The position numbers were made by a program, and so were the translations under genes. DNA of 64,000 bases, taken from contig JASEIU010000006.1 in assembly GCA_030017715.1 (NCBI GenBank), positions 45,495 through 109,494 on the forward strand, read 5' to 3'. Below are positions 8,560 through 21,710 of the stretch, piece by piece. Origin of the DNA: Candidatus Saccharicenans sp. Its GTDB lineage: Bacteria; Acidobacteriota; Aminicenantia; Aminicenantales; Saccharicenantaceae. Below the pieces are notes generated by a model. The model had not been told where the DNA came from, did no database searches, and saw only the letters and a list, made by a program, of their open reading frames with translations. The number at the start of each line of letters is the position of its first letter. Within the stretch, counting starts at the first letter, position 1.

Positions 8560-8731
8560 ATTTCTCAAAGCAAACTCTAACCGTAATCGCTTGTTAAGCC
8601 GGCCCTTCATGATAGTCGAACCTCCTTTGCTCTCCCGGTTCTACCGCACCCCGTTCCCCCTTTGTCTACTTTTAGCATGGTTATTTTCTTCATTATGTCT
8701 ACTTTTCAAGCATAAACTGTCCACTTTTCAA
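8560..8731 (-). mobile_element. Probable insertion-sequence end remnant with truncated start of a transposase-like ORF
   Basis: Three direct copies of a TGTCYACTTTT word occur at 8663, 8696 and 8718, spaced 33 and 22 nt, as in the multiply repeated ends of IS21-like elements. Facing away from these ends on the minus strand, AAAGGAGG and an ATG (near 8610) open a 17-codon frame (MKGRLNKRLRLEFALRN, then TAG), which could be the stub of a transposase gene. No other end or transposase body is present. This is a decayed remnant by inference. Confidence 0.45.
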
Positions 8732-8815
8732 CTTTAAATAACACCCGCAATTTTTTTCTTGAGAATTTCGAGCTCAACTGGTATTCTGAATTCTATTTCC
8801 GACAGGAGGTTTTAA

Positions 8816-10063
8816 ATGCGTCTCTATCTTTCCAGCCTATTCCTGATTTTATCTTTTGCCATACTGATCATGATGGTCTCCTGCTCCAAACCATCAAGCC
8901 AGGTTCAGGGAACGCTGTTCAAAGACGACCTGGAATTCCTGAAAAAGCACACCTCGGTCATAACTCTGACCGGAGAGGACGGCCGGGCCATGGTGGCCGT
9001 GAATCCGGATATCCAGGGTCGGGTGATGACCAGCACCGCGGCCGGGCTGGAAGGACTCAGTTTCGGCTGGATTAATCGCCAGCTGATCGAGTCCGGAGAG
9101 AATAACCTCCACATGAATCCCTTCGGCGGCGAGGACCGGTTCTGGCTGGGCCCTGAGGGAGGCCAGTTCTCGCTGTTTTTCAAAAAAGATTCTCCCTTTG
9201 ACCTGGAACACTGGTATACCCCCGCGCCGATAAACGAAGGCGCCTTCGACCTGGTAGCCCATGACAGCCGGCAGGTAATCCTGAAGAAGGACATGCAACT
9301 GGTCAACTATTCGGAATTTGAATTCAAAATTAAAGTCGACCGGGTAATCAGGCTGCTGACACGACCTGACCTGGAAGCTCTGGGGATTCCTCTGACCGAA
9401 AAAATCAACTGGGTGGCTTTCCAGTCCGACAACCTGATCACCAATGCCGGCGACCTGCCCTGGAAAAAAGAGACCGGCCTGGTTTCCATCTGGATTCTGG
9501 GCATGTTCAATCCGTCGCCGGTCACCACCATCGTCATTCCCTACAAGTCCGGGCCGGAAGAAGAACTGGGGCCGGTGGTCAACGATGCCTACTTCGGTCA
9601 GGTTCCGGCCGACCGCCTGAAAATTGCCGACGGTGTCATCTATTTCAAGGGCGACGGACAGTACCGCAGCAAAATCGGCCTCTCGCCCCTGCGGGTTCTT
9701 CCCTTCTGCGGCAGCTATGATGCCGCCGGCCGCGTCCTGACCATAGTCCATCTGACCCTGCCCGAAAACCCGGCTGAACACAGCTACGTCAACTCGATGT
9801 GGGAAATTCAGAAGGACCCCTATGCCGGAGATGTGGTCAACAGTTATAATGACGGACCGGCCGCTCCGGGGGCCAAGCCCTTCGGGCCTTTTTACGAACT
9901 GGAAACCTCATCGCCCGGAGCAGCGCTAAATCCGGGAGACTCCCTCCGGCACATTCACACCACCATCCACATTCAGGGCGAGGAGAAAGACCTGGACCCG
10001 ATCGCCAGAAGGATTTTCGGCGTCGGCCTGGCCGAAATCAAAAAGGCCTTCGGTCAGAAATAA
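8816..10063 (+). CDS. Uncharacterised lipoprotein, DUF6786-like
   Basis: 415 residues with a lipoprotein signal: hydrophobic residues 4-20, then MMVSC with Cys23 as the lipidation site. The mature part is an all-beta, aromatic-rich domain with MNPFGGEDRFWLGPEGGQFS (about residues 97-116), a hallmark stretch of proteins annotated DUF6786, possibly with an aldose-epimerase-like fold. No catalytic set can be assigned. AGGAGG lies 7 nt before the ATG. It stands alone, downstream of an insertion-sequence remnant and upstream of 377 nt without genes. It is likely anchored in the outer or inner membrane facing the periplasm. Function unknown. Confidence 0.75.
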   Translation: MRLYLSSLFLILSFAILIMMVSCSKPSSQVQGTLFKDDLEFLKKHTSVITLTGEDGRAMVAVNPDIQGRVMTSTAAGLEGLSFGWINRQLIESGENNLHMNPFGGEDRFWLGPEGGQFSLFFKKDSPFDLEHWYTPAPINEGAFDLVAHDSRQVILKKDMQLVNYSEFEFKIKVDRVIRLLTRPDLEALGIPLTEKINWVAFQSDNLITNAGDLPWKKETGLVSIWILGMFNPSPVTTIVIPYKSGPEEELGPVVNDAYFGQVPADRLKIADGVIYFKGDGQYRSKIGLSPLRVLPFCGSYDAAGRVLTIVHLTLPENPAEHSYVNSMWEIQKDPYAGDVVNSYNDGPAAPGAKPFGPFYELETSSPGAALNPGDSLRHIHTTIHIQGEEKDLDPIARRIFGVGLAEIKKAFGQK

Positions 10064-10440
10064 TAACCTCAAGTGTCGGCCCCGCCGCAGGTTTCGGGAA
10101 GCCGGCTGCGACCGGCCGATAAAATTTAAAAACAGGAAAGATAGCCGGGTTAACCCGAGCGGCCGAGGGGAGGTTTAAGCCGGACCGCCTGCGCCAGCCG
10201 GAACAGAAAACCGACGGAAGCGGCTGCCGGTTGACGGCTGTCGGCCGTCTCAATTAGAATAAAGCAGCCGCCCGGCAATGAAGCGGACCTGACAGATGAA
10301 GATAGATGCCACCGGCTCGAACCTGAGTTTTTTTCTCCTCATCTTTTTTGTGAATCATTTCAGCGGCTTGTGATCCTTTGGGTTTCGGCCCTCAAGCCCT
10401 CCCGTCATTAACCTCAGTTCTGGAAGAAAGGAGCAAGCCG
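10064..10440. other. 377-nt gene-free region
   Basis: No coding frame or repeat was recognised. A short GC hairpin (GCCGG, 6-nt loop, CCGGC near 10100) follows the lipoprotein gene and could assist termination, though its U-tract is weak. A promoter-like pair lies at 10231-10260. Confidence 0.5.
10231..10260 (+). promoter_or_regulatory. Putative sigma-70 promoter for the lysine dehydrogenase gene
   Basis: TTGACG (10231-10236), 18-nt spacer, TAGAAT (10255-10260). It would give a leader of about 170 nt before the ATG at 10441. Confidence 0.4.
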
Positions 10441-11574
10441 ATGAAAATCGTAGTTCTTGGAACCGGCCTGGTCGGTCGGGCCATGGCCCTGGACCTGGCC
10501 TCGGACAAAGATTTCGAAGTCACGGCCGTAGACCGGGATGAAGCCCGGCTGAAAGACCTGGCCGACCGCGGGCTTAAAACATTACCGGCCGACCTTAGCC
10601 GACAACAAGTCTTGAAAGAAATAGTCGACCGACAGGACCTGGCGCTCAACGCCCTGCCCGGCTGGCTGGGCTTTCAGGCTTTAAGAACCTGTCTGGAATC
10701 CGGAAAAAACGTGGTCGACATCGCCTTCTTTCCAGAAGACCCTTTTGAGCTGGATTCGCTGGCCAGGGAAAAAGGCGTGGCAGCCGTGGTCGATGCCGGG
10801 GTGGCCCCGGGACTCAGCAACCTGCTGGCCGCTCACGGCTTGAGCCGACTGGATAAAGGACAAGCGCTCAGCATCTATGTCGGCGGCCTGCCGCTCATCA
10901 GGGAATGGCCCTTTGAATACAAGGCGGTTTTTTCACCGCTCGACGTCATCGAAGAATACCTGAGACCGGCCAGGGTAAAAGAAGGCGGCCGGGTCGTGGT
11001 CAGGCCGGCCCTGTCCGACCCGGAATTTCTGGAGTTTGAGCAGCTGGGCACGCTCGAAGCCTTCAACACCGATGGGCTGCGAACCCTGTTGAAAACTCTC
11101 GATCTTCCGGATATGAAAGAAAAGACCCTGCGCTATCCCGGCCACCGGGAAAAGATGATGGTCCTGCGGGAGGCCGGTTTCTTCAATTCTACGCCGGTTA
11201 AAATCGGAGAGCAGATCCTCCGGCCGGTTGATTTTACGGCCAGGATTCTGTTCTCCAAACTGGAGATGAAGCCTGGAGACGAAGACCTGACGGTCATGAG
11301 AGTGGCTGTGAGCGGAGAAAAAGACGGCCGACCGGTCCGCCTGACCTTTGAATTGTTTGACCGCTTCGACCGCGCCAGCGGAATTCACAGCATGGCCAGG
11401 ACGACCGGCTACACGGCCACCATGCTGGCCCGGGCTCTGGCCCGGGGCCTGGTCGCCAAAAAAGGCATAATCGCCCCCGAAAGGCTGGGATCGGAGCCAG
11501 GGGTTTTTTCTTTTATCACTGAAGGACTGAAAGCCAGGGGAATCACCATCCGGGAAAAAACGGAAAATATCTGA
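10441..11574 (+). CDS. Saccharopine dehydrogenase-family protein, probable L-lysine 6-dehydrogenase
   Basis: 377 residues from the ATG at 10441, preceded by AAAGGAG. The N-terminal Rossmann motif is GTGLVGRAMA, followed by acidic D in VDRDEARL for the ribose. ALNALPGWLGFQAL, VVDAGVAPGLSNLLAAHG and YVGGLP match the archaeal-type lysine dehydrogenases (homodimeric, NAD-dependent, deaminating lysine at the epsilon position), and the length is close to theirs. The C-terminal part has the expected MARTTGYTATMLARAL. Saccharopine-forming activity cannot be excluded from sequence. It is soluble and cytoplasmic, and monocistronic here. The neighbours (exported amidohydrolases) suggest amino-acid salvage, which is inference. 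Confidence 0.8.
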   Translation: MKIVVLGTGLVGRAMALDLASDKDFEVTAVDRDEARLKDLADRGLKTLPADLSRQQVLKEIVDRQDLALNALPGWLGFQALRTCLESGKNVVDIAFFPEDPFELDSLAREKGVAAVVDAGVAPGLSNLLAAHGLSRLDKGQALSIYVGGLPLIREWPFEYKAVFSPLDVIEEYLRPARVKEGGRVVVRPALSDPEFLEFEQLGTLEAFNTDGLRTLLKTLDLPDMKEKTLRYPGHREKMMVLREAGFFNSTPVKIGEQILRPVDFTARILFSKLEMKPGDEDLTVMRVAVSGEKDGRPVRLTFELFDRFDRASGIHSMARTTGYTATMLARALARGLVAKKGIIAPERLGSEPGVFSFITEGLKARGITIREKTENI

Positions 11575-11675
11575 ACGGCAGGAGAGCGACGGACGGTCCG
11601 CCGGCAGAGGCCGAAAAGCTTCCTGCGGTCATCCTCGCCGGCCGCCCCGAAGTCTGTTGCCGAAAATCTCCGGGC

Positions 11676-12947
11676 TTATTTCTTAAGCTTCCTGGTGTCG
11701 ACCCAGTTTTCCAGAAATTTGCTCCCCCCGGCCGCTGGTTTTTCCTGCTCGGTCAGAAGCGACTCGATGATGGCTTTCAGGTGAGCGTAGGGCAGGGTGC
11801 CGATAATCATCCGGTTGTTGATGATGATGGTCGGGGTAGAGCGGATGCCGAAAGGAAACCGGTCTGAAGTCTTTTCATATTCTTTTCCGGTTTCGATTAT
11901 CTGCCTGACCAGCTCCCTGGTTTTTTCGTCGTTCAGAGCCGCTTCCAGTCCATACTTTTTGGCCAGCTGCAGCCGCCACTCGGGATTCTTGGCCTTTTCA
12001 AAATTCCTGAAAATTTCATCATGAATCTGCGGAAACTTGGCCGGGTCATAGGCGGCAATGTATGACAGGTCGCAGGAGCCCGGGTGCTTATCCTTGTCCA
12101 CGACGTCGTTGCATTTAGCTTCCAGCGGGAAGAACTGAAAGGCGATGTTGATCTGGCCGGCGTATTCTTTTTTTATCCTTTCCAGCTGTTTGAACAGGAA
12201 CAGGCAATCGGAACAGAGAAAATCTCCGTATTCGATGATGCGGATCGGAGCCTCCTCAAACTTTTCGGTGGCCCTGGCCGTCCAGTAAGGCGAAATCAAA
12301 CTGGGATTCTTGACTGTTTCCAGGCTGTAAAATTCCTTGACGATTTTCGTGGCTACACCTCCGAGTTGAGCGTCTTTCTTGGCCTGATAAAAAAGATGGA
12401 AGCCGTAGGCGCCCATCAGGGTTATGACCCCGATGACCAGCAGCGGCCGGATCGACCCGATAACCAGGTCCCGGAAAAATCCATAAAAACCGGGAAAGTC
12501 GTTCCTCAGCCCGTATTTCCAGAAAAGGAAGAAATTAAAAAGTGAAAAAACATAGAAGCCGGAACAGAGCAGGCATAGACTTTTCAAAAAGAAAACCGAA
12601 TAGCTGAAAAGAGAAATCACGCCCAGGGCATTGAGCAGGGCCAGCAGCTTGTTGACTCTTTCCAGCCTGACCGAGGGCAGCACCGCCCCGACCATCACCA
12701 GTATCCCCAGCACCAATCCCCAGTAGCCGAGCGGAACTCCCTGGAAATGAGCTATTGAAGAGTAAGCTGAGCTATCGCAGTTGAAAAAGGCGTTGAGATC
12801 GCAGAAGGCTCCGGTAAAGATGGTTTCTGGAAAATTGGCCTGGAAAAAATGGTCAATGGTCAGGTAGGAAAAAACGGCCATGCCCAGTCCGGCCAGAAAA
12901 CTCCAGAATCTCAGCCAGTAGCTCCTCAGGGTCAAACTTCTGTCCAT
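11676..12947 (-). CDS. VKOR-DsbA fusion: quinone-linked disulfide-forming membrane protein
   Basis: 423 residues. Residues 10-185 form a vitamin K epoxide reductase-like four- or five-helix membrane domain with the loop cysteines C49 and C57 (FNCDSS) and the active-site pair CLLC (125-128). Residues of about 195-415 form a periplasmic DsbA/thioredoxin-like domain with active site CSDC (245-248), two further cysteines near KCND and GSCD, and the cis-proline motif RSTPTIIINN. The first domain re-oxidises the second and passes electrons to quinone, so the protein alone can introduce disulfides in exported proteins. GAGGTGTGAA precedes the ATG. It is transcribed alone and points toward the lysine dehydrogenase gene. 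Confidence 0.92.
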   Translation of the reverse strand: MDRSLTLRSYWLRFWSFLAGLGMAVFSYLTIDHFFQANFPETIFTGAFCDLNAFFNCDSSAYSSIAHFQGVPLGYWGLVLGILVMVGAVLPSVRLERVNKLLALLNALGVISLFSYSVFFLKSLCLLCSGFYVFSLFNFFLFWKYGLRNDFPGFYGFFRDLVIGSIRPLLVIGVITLMGAYGFHLFYQAKKDAQLGGVATKIVKEFYSLETVKNPSLISPYWTARATEKFEEAPIRIIEYGDFLCSDCLFLFKQLERIKKEYAGQINIAFQFFPLEAKCNDVVDKDKHPGSCDLSYIAAYDPAKFPQIHDEIFRNFEKAKNPEWRLQLAKKYGLEAALNDEKTRELVRQIIETGKEYEKTSDRFPFGIRSTPTIIINNRMIIGTLPYAHLKAIIESLLTEQEKPAAGGSKFLENWVDTRKLKK

Positions 12948-13079
12948 TTCACACCTCGCTCCCGGCGCCGGATGTCGGCCGCCCGTTTACCGGGCCGGCG
13001 GCGGCAATTCCTATTATTCCTATATTTTTAATAATGCTTAACTCCGGCATTTTAGCCCGGCCCAGCCCGGCTGTCAATT

Positions 13080-13815
13080 TCAGTCCCGGCCTCCGCCCCG
13101 GCCGGCAAATATCTCCTCCGCTTCCGGGGTGTACCTTCCCTCCGGGCCGTAAAGAATAAGAGGCGGAATCGTCCGGCAAACCTCGGCCGAAAAAGCGCAC
13201 TCGGCCAGAAAGAAATTGGCCGGCTCGTTTTCCCGGGGATGGACCGACCGGCTGGTCTTAAGCTTCAAGCCCTGCTTTTCCAGTTCTTGCTCAAACTCGG
13301 CCCGCCGGCTGTCCGGAAAAATGAAAAAGGCGCTGCCCGTTTCCTTCAGCCAGTACCTGGTAAAGGACAGCAGCTCTTCCAGGCTGCAGAGCAACTCATG
13401 CTTGGCGATATTTTTTTCTTCCGAGGGACTCAGAAAACCGCTGTGGCGGCGGATGTAAGGCGGATTGGAAAAAATGATGTCAAATTTGCGGTAGGGCTGG
13501 TACTGGCGGAAGTCCTTCTGCAGGATGGTGACCCGTCCTTCCAGGTTGTTGAGCAGCACATTGCGTCGGGCCAGCGCCACCAGAGCCGGCTGGACTTCCA
13601 GGGCCAGGATGTGCTTGAACGGTTTGAGGCTGAGAAGCAGAGATATGATGCCGCAGCCGGTGCCCACTTCCAGCAGCTCGTCTCCCTCCCTGGTGGAGAT
13701 GAAATCGGCCAGCAGCGGGGCATCCAGAGAGAAGCGGAATCCGTTCTTGCGCTGCAGAACCAGAATGCGCCCCCGGTAAAAAGTGTCCAGACTTTCATCC
13801 GGTCTGATTCCAGGG

Positions 13816-13832
<17 letters not shown>
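13080..13832 (-). CDS. trmN6: tRNA1(Val) (adenine37-N6)-methyltransferase-like protein
   Basis: 250 residues with a Rossmann SAM-binding core: VGTGCGIISLLL (motif I), an acidic residue after strand 2 in ALEVQP, and the NPPY amino-methyltransferase motif in FSNPPYIRRH. The N-terminal FRFSLDAPLLADFI and the C-terminal HPRENEPANFFLAEC are typical of the YfiC/TrmN6 group, which methylates A37 of valine tRNA. Assignment within class-A N6 methyltransferases is likely but not certain. The start overlaps the end of atpC by 17 nt, so it is probably the last gene of the ATP synthase operon and translationally coupled. Confidence 0.8.
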
Positions 13833-16405
<2,573 letters not shown>

Positions 16406-16422
<17 letters not shown>

Positions 16423-17938
16423 CCTGCGTTTCCTCCTTGAAAATCTGGTTGAATTCTTTGATGGCCTGGCTGATGCTGCCGTCCAGATCCATGTCTATCT
16501 GCTTTCTGGAGGCGATGGCCTGAAGCAAAGAAGGGTATTTATTTTCAAAAAATTTATAAAGCTCCTGTTCGTACCGCCCGATGGCTTCCACCGGAAACTC
16601 GTCCAGAAAACCCCGATTTCCGGCATAGATGACCAGAACCTGCTTCTCCACCGGCAACGGGTGGTAAGGCTCCTGCTTCAGGACTTCGGTCAGCCTCAGA
16701 CCTCTTTCCAGCTGGGCCTGGCTGGCCTTATCCAGTTCGGTTCCAAACTGGGCAAAAGTCAGCAGCTCCCGATACTGGGCCAGGTCCAGCCTGAGTTTTC
16801 CGGCCACCTGCTTCATAGCCTTGATCTGGGCGCTGCCGCCGACCCGCGACACCGAGATGCCGACATTGATGGCCGGGCGGATGCCGGCGTTGAACAGGGA
16901 AGGTTCCAGGTAAATCTGACCGTCGGTTATGGAAATAACGTTGGTGGGAATGTAACCCGAAACATCTCCGGCCTGGGTTTCGATGATCGGCAGGGCGGTC
17001 AGAGACCCGCCGCCCAGTTCTTCGTTCAACTTGGCCGCCCGTTCCAGCAGCCTGGAATGCAGGTAAAAAACGTCGCCCGGATAAGCTTCCCTTCCCGGGG
17101 GTCTTCTGAGCAGCAGCGATATCTCTCTGTAGGCGGCCGCATGCTTGGACAGGTCGTCGTAAATCACCAGCGCATGTTCACCGTTATCCCGGAAATATTC
17201 GCCCATGGCGCAGCCGCTGTAAGGCGCCAGGAATTGAAGGGCCGAGGGGTCGGAAGCCGAGGCCGCCACCACGATGGTGTATTCCATGGCCCCGTAATCT
17301 TCCAGCGTTTTGATAATCTGGGCCACGGTTGAATTCTTCTGCCCGACAGCCACGTAGACGCAGACCACTCCGGTATTTTTCTGGTTGAGAATGGTGTCGA
17401 TGACGATGGTGGTCTTTCCGGTCTGGCGGTCTCCGATAATCAATTCTCTCTGCCCGCGGCCGATGGGAATCATGGCATCGATGGCTTTGATTCCGGTCTG
17501 TAAAGGCTCGCGCACCGGAAGCCTGTCCACCACTCCCGGAGCCAGCCTTTCCACAAACATGTACTGGTCAGTCTTCACCGGCCCCTTATCGTCCAGCGGC
17601 TGGCCCAGCGGGTCCACCACCCGGCCGACCAGAGCCCGGCCGGCAGGAACCCTCAGGATTTCCCTGGTTCTTTTGACAATGTCACCCTCTTTAACCCGGT
17701 CGGTCTCGCCCAGCAGCATCACCCCGACCGAGTCTTCCTCCAGGTTCAGGGCCACACCGTAGATATCTCGGGGAAAAATCAGAAGCTCGTTGTACATGAC
17801 ATTTTCCAGGCCGTAAACCCGGGCAATTCCGTCACCGACCGAGATGACCGTGCCGGTTTCCCGCACGTCCACCTGGCCGCCAAAATCTCTGATCTGCTGT
17901 TCGATTATCCTGGTAATTTCGTCGGCTTTGATCTGCAT
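16406..17938 (-). CDS. atpA: F1 ATP synthase alpha subunit
   Basis: 510 residues, normal length. The non-catalytic nucleotide site has the P-loop [28 protein letters not shown] and [18 protein letters not shown] (with the arginine-finger region) are typical of alpha. It alternates with beta in the hexameric head. AGAGGTAA precedes the ATG. It is the fourth gene of the operon, directly after atpH. Confidence 0.98.
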
Positions 17939-17942
17939 CTTA

Positions 17943-18485
17943 TTACCTCTGGCTTACTATTTCTTTCAACTTCATCAGCCCGCCCCTGACCGAAACATCA
18001 TAATAAACATTACCTTTCTTCAAGACCAGCCCCCCGATGAGATCAGGGTTAAGACGGAAGTTAAGTCGGACCGGCCGTTTCCATTTTTCTTCCAGCGTTC
18101 TCCGCAACTCGGACTTTTCTTCTTCCGTCAGGTCCACCGCTGAATCTATTTCAAACACCTCAATCCCCTTTTCCTCGGCCCAGACTCCGGGCAGCTCGTC
18201 CAGTATTTCGGGCAGCAGGCCCATTTTTTCTTTCTCAATAAGCAGCCTGACCAGGCTGGCCGCCCTGGGGTCAAAAATCTGCCCTTTTAGAATCTCCTCA
18301 ACCATCTGCTTTTTTTGACGAACCGGGATGAAAGCCGAAGTCAGGGCATAGTTCAGGGTCGGGTTGGTCTTGATTAAATCAGCCAGCAGCCCGAGCTGTT
18401 CCAGACAGACCTCAAACTCCGCTTCCCGGTCTACAGCCCGGGCCAGTCCCCTGGCGTATCTCCTAATTATTAACCGACGACTCAT
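17943..18485 (-). CDS. atpH: F1 ATP synthase delta subunit
   Basis: 180 residues, all-helical N-terminal domain ([29 protein letters not shown]) and a C-terminal part with [25 protein letters not shown], shortened here to its key stretch PDLIGGLVL, typical of OSCP/delta. It joins the head to the b/b' stalk. The start overlaps atpF by 23 nt and has GAGGT upstream. Confidence 0.95.
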   Translation of the reverse strand: MSRRLIIRRYARGLARAVDREAEFEVCLEQLGLLADLIKTNPTLNYALTSAFIPVRQKKQMVEEILKGQIFDPRAASLVRLLIEKEKMGLLPEILDELPGVWAEEKGIEVFEIDSAVDLTEEEKSELRRTLEEKWKRPVRLNFRLNPDLIGGLVLKKGNVYYDVSVRGGLMKLKEIVSQR

Positions 18486-19056
18486 TGGTTGACCTCAACC
18501 GTTCGATTGCCCTGCGGATCAGCTTTCGGTGAAGCTCAGGGGTCAGGCGTTCCTTTATTCTTTTTTCGGCCAGGGAAACACTGAGGTCAATGGCATAGGC
18601 TTTAAGGTCCCGGATGCTCAGCCGGACCATGGCCTCGATTTCTTCCCGGGCCAGCTTTCTCAATCTTTCGGCTTCTTTTTCGGCTTCCCCGCGGATAGCT
18701 TCTCTTTCTCCTTCCGCCTCCTTCCGGACCTGGTCAATTAGAGCCCGGATTTCCCCGGCCAGGTCGTCCAACCTGGTCCTGGCCTCCTCCAGCTTCCGCC
18801 GGGCTTCTTCCCTCAGGACCTCGGACTGGTGCAGCCGGGAGGCCACCTGTTCCACCCTTCCCTTCAGATATTCATCAAGCGGTTTGCGCAGCAGATAGGC
18901 CAGGCCCCCGAACAGAACCACAAAGTTCAAAACCTGTCCGAGAAACGCGGCCAGGTCAAAATGACCATGAGCTTCTTCAGCCAGTCCGGGAGAACTCAAG
19001 GTCAGGACCAGAAAGACCAGGATTATCTCCCGAATTTTATTCCGGAGGGCGATCAA
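18463..19056 (-). CDS. atpF: ATP synthase Fo subunit b with an extra N-terminal signal-like segment
   Basis: 197 residues. There are two hydrophobic stretches: residues 10-24 followed by LAEEAHGH (signal peptide-like) and residues 37-58, the stalk anchor (LNFVVLFGGLAYLL). A long charged coiled coil (residues 65-165) and a delta-binding C-terminus follow. The stalk works as a dimer with b'. The start is TTG overlapping the b' stop (TTGA), with GGAGAAGG upstream. A cleavable leader on b is known in some lineages, but cleavage here is inference. Confidence 0.93.
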   Translation of the reverse strand: MIALRNKIREIILVFLVLTLSSPGLAEEAHGHFDLAAFLGQVLNFVVLFGGLAYLLRKPLDEYLKGRVEQVASRLHQSEVLREEARRKLEEARTRLDDLAGEIRALIDQVRKEAEGEREAIRGEAEKEAERLRKLAREEIEAMVRLSIRDLKAYAIDLSVSLAEKRIKERLTPELHRKLIRRAIERLRSTNESSVNN

Positions 19057-19469
19057 TGAAGTACCTTCTCCTCGAGCTGCCTGGCCAGGCCTTCCACCTG
19101 CCGGCCGAGCTCGTCTTTGAGTTTCTCCGTCTGCTGACCGAGTTCATCCCGGGCCGTGGCCACCTGCTGCTTGACCTCAGCCTGAATATCAGCTACCAGT
19201 CGGGCTTTCTCATTCAGGGCTTCAGATATGATTTTCTCTCTCAGCAACTGGGCTTCCTGCCTGGCCTCTCTCAGGCCGGATTCGATCTGCTGAAGCCGGC
19301 TTTCATATTCCCGCCTCGCCTCGCGCTGAGCCTTTTCATTTTCCTCCAGAATTTTCCTGCGCTTCTCTCTGATGTCGAGGAAAGGCCGGAAAAACACCCG
19401 GCTCAAGACGATAACCAGAACCCAGACCAGGGCAAAAACCGCTATGAATGTCAGGTCGACCTGCAGCAC
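19053..19469 (-). CDS. atpF: ATP synthase Fo subunit b' (second b-type subunit)
   Basis: 138 residues: one membrane helix (residues 7-24, TFIAVFALVWVLVIVLS), then a continuous coiled coil of REAR/QQ heptads. It is shorter than b and without a leader, as for b' in photosynthetic and several environmental bacteria. The start is GTG with GAAAGG 9 nt upstream. It is the first gene of the ATP synthase run; 76 nt separate it from folC. Subunits a and c are not in the window. Confidence 0.92.
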   Translation of the reverse strand: MLQVDLTFIAVFALVWVLVIVLSRVFFRPFLDIREKRRKILEENEKAQREARREYESRLQQIESGLREARQEAQLLREKIISEALNEKARLVADIQAEVKQQVATARDELGQQTEKLKDELGRQVEGLARQLEEKVLH

Positions 19470-19545
19470 GGCTTAAACCTTTCAGGTTATAAGAATAAAA
19501 AAATAACATTAAAGGGGTCAAAAAGCAACCTGACCGAGGGCCCGA

Positions 19546-20850
19546 CTACTCTCCTCTGGCCTGCGGGAGGAGGAATAGCCTGGCCTCGCCCACCAGAAAC
19601 AGGGAGCCGGCGACCAGGACCGGAATCTGACCGCCCGACAGGGCCAGGGCCAGCCTGATAGCCGAAGGCACGTCATCCTCCAGGAAGTACCGGCCCCGAA
19701 ATTCCGGCAGACGGGCCGCTATTTCGGTCGGGCTGGCGGCCCTTTCGAGCCCGGGGCGGGTCAGAATAATCCGGGCGGCCAGCGGAAACAGCCGGCGGGC
19801 TATTTTTTCTATTTCTTTGTCTTTCATAACGCCAAAAACCAGGATGGCCGGCCGGCCGAAGCTTTTTTCCCAGAACTCGCTGACCACCCTGGCTCCGACC
19901 TCATTATGGCAACCGTCAAGAACGACCGGCGGATGAGAACCGAAAACTTCCAGCCGGCCCGGCCAGGAAGTGCTTTCCACTCCCCGGATGATTTTTTCCC
20001 GGCTGAGCTTCCAGCCGGCTTCTTTCATTACCTCTGAAACGGCAATGCTGATGGCGGCATTTTCGCCCTGGTGCCGGCCGAGAAGAGAGGGGCTGAATTT
20101 ATACCGGCCGTTTTCGGTCAGATAACAAAAAACCTCTCCCGGCTCTTTTTCTTCTCCGGTCAATTTTCGATTTCCGCCGAAAACCAGAATCAGAGGCGCT
20201 TTTTCTTCCCGGCATCTTTTCCTGATCACCCGAAGGGCTTCCCGGTTTCTGACTCCGCAGACACAGGGCACTTTTCCCTTTATTATTCCGGCTTTTTCGA
20301 AAGCGATCTGACTCAGACTGGTGCCCAGGTATTGCTGATGGTCATAGGAAACGGTGGTGATGACCGAAACCTGCGGCCTGACCACGTTGGTGGCGTCAAA
20401 CCGGCCACCCAGGCCGACTTCCAGGACCGCCAGGTCCACCTTCTTTCGCCTGAAGTAAATAAAGGCGGCCACGGTCAGGATTTCAAAGTAGGTCAGAGCT
20501 CCGGCCAGACGGCCGCTGGCCTTAAGTCTTTTCTCTTTCTTTTCAATTTCCTTCAGCAGTTCCTTCAGTTCTTTTTCTTTTATCAGAGAGCCGTCGACCC
20601 GGATTCTTTCCCGGACATCAACCAGGTGGGGAGAGGTGTACAGGCCGGTCCGGAAGCCATGCAGCCGGAAAATTCTGTCCAGCATGGCGCAGACTGAGCC
20701 CTTACCGTTGGTGCCGGCCACGTGAATGACAGGGAAGCTCAGATGGGGATGTTCAAACTCTTCCAGCGCCGCCTGGATATTCTCCAGTCCCAACCTGATG
20801 CCAAAAAGCTGGGCCTGCTGGAGATACGGATAGGAGGCCAGAGAAGCCAT
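19546..20850 (-). CDS. folC: Bifunctional folylpolyglutamate synthase/dihydrofolate synthase
   Basis: 434 residues, a Mur ligase-type enzyme that adds glutamate to dihydropteroate and folates. The P-loop is HVAGTNGKGS; LAVLEVGLGGRFDATNVV and TTVSYDHQQYLG are family signatures; the C-terminal VLDGCHNEVGARVV carries the conserved His/Asn (usually DGAHN, here DGCHN). It starts 9 nt after the accD stop without a clear ribosome-binding site, suggesting coupling to accD, the usual folC neighbour. Confidence 0.96.
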   Translation of the reverse strand: MASLASYPYLQQAQLFGIRLGLENIQAALEEFEHPHLSFPVIHVAGTNGKGSVCAMLDRIFRLHGFRTGLYTSPHLVDVRERIRVDGSLIKEKELKELLKEIEKKEKRLKASGRLAGALTYFEILTVAAFIYFRRKKVDLAVLEVGLGGRFDATNVVRPQVSVITTVSYDHQQYLGTSLSQIAFEKAGIIKGKVPCVCGVRNREALRVIRKRCREEKAPLILVFGGNRKLTGEEKEPGEVFCYLTENGRYKFSPSLLGRHQGENAAISIAVSEVMKEAGWKLSREKIIRGVESTSWPGRLEVFGSHPPVVLDGCHNEVGARVVSEFWEKSFGRPAILVFGVMKDKEIEKIARRLFPLAARIILTRPGLERAASPTEIAARLPEFRGRYFLEDDVPSAIRLALALSGGQIPVLVAGSLFLVGEARLFLLPQARGE

Positions 20851-20859
20851 AGAATTTTA

Positions 20860-21654
<795 letters not shown>

Positions 21655-21710
21655 TACCAAGCCTCCTCGATGCTCGGGATAAAATTAAATCCAACCTTCC
21701 TTCAGACGTC

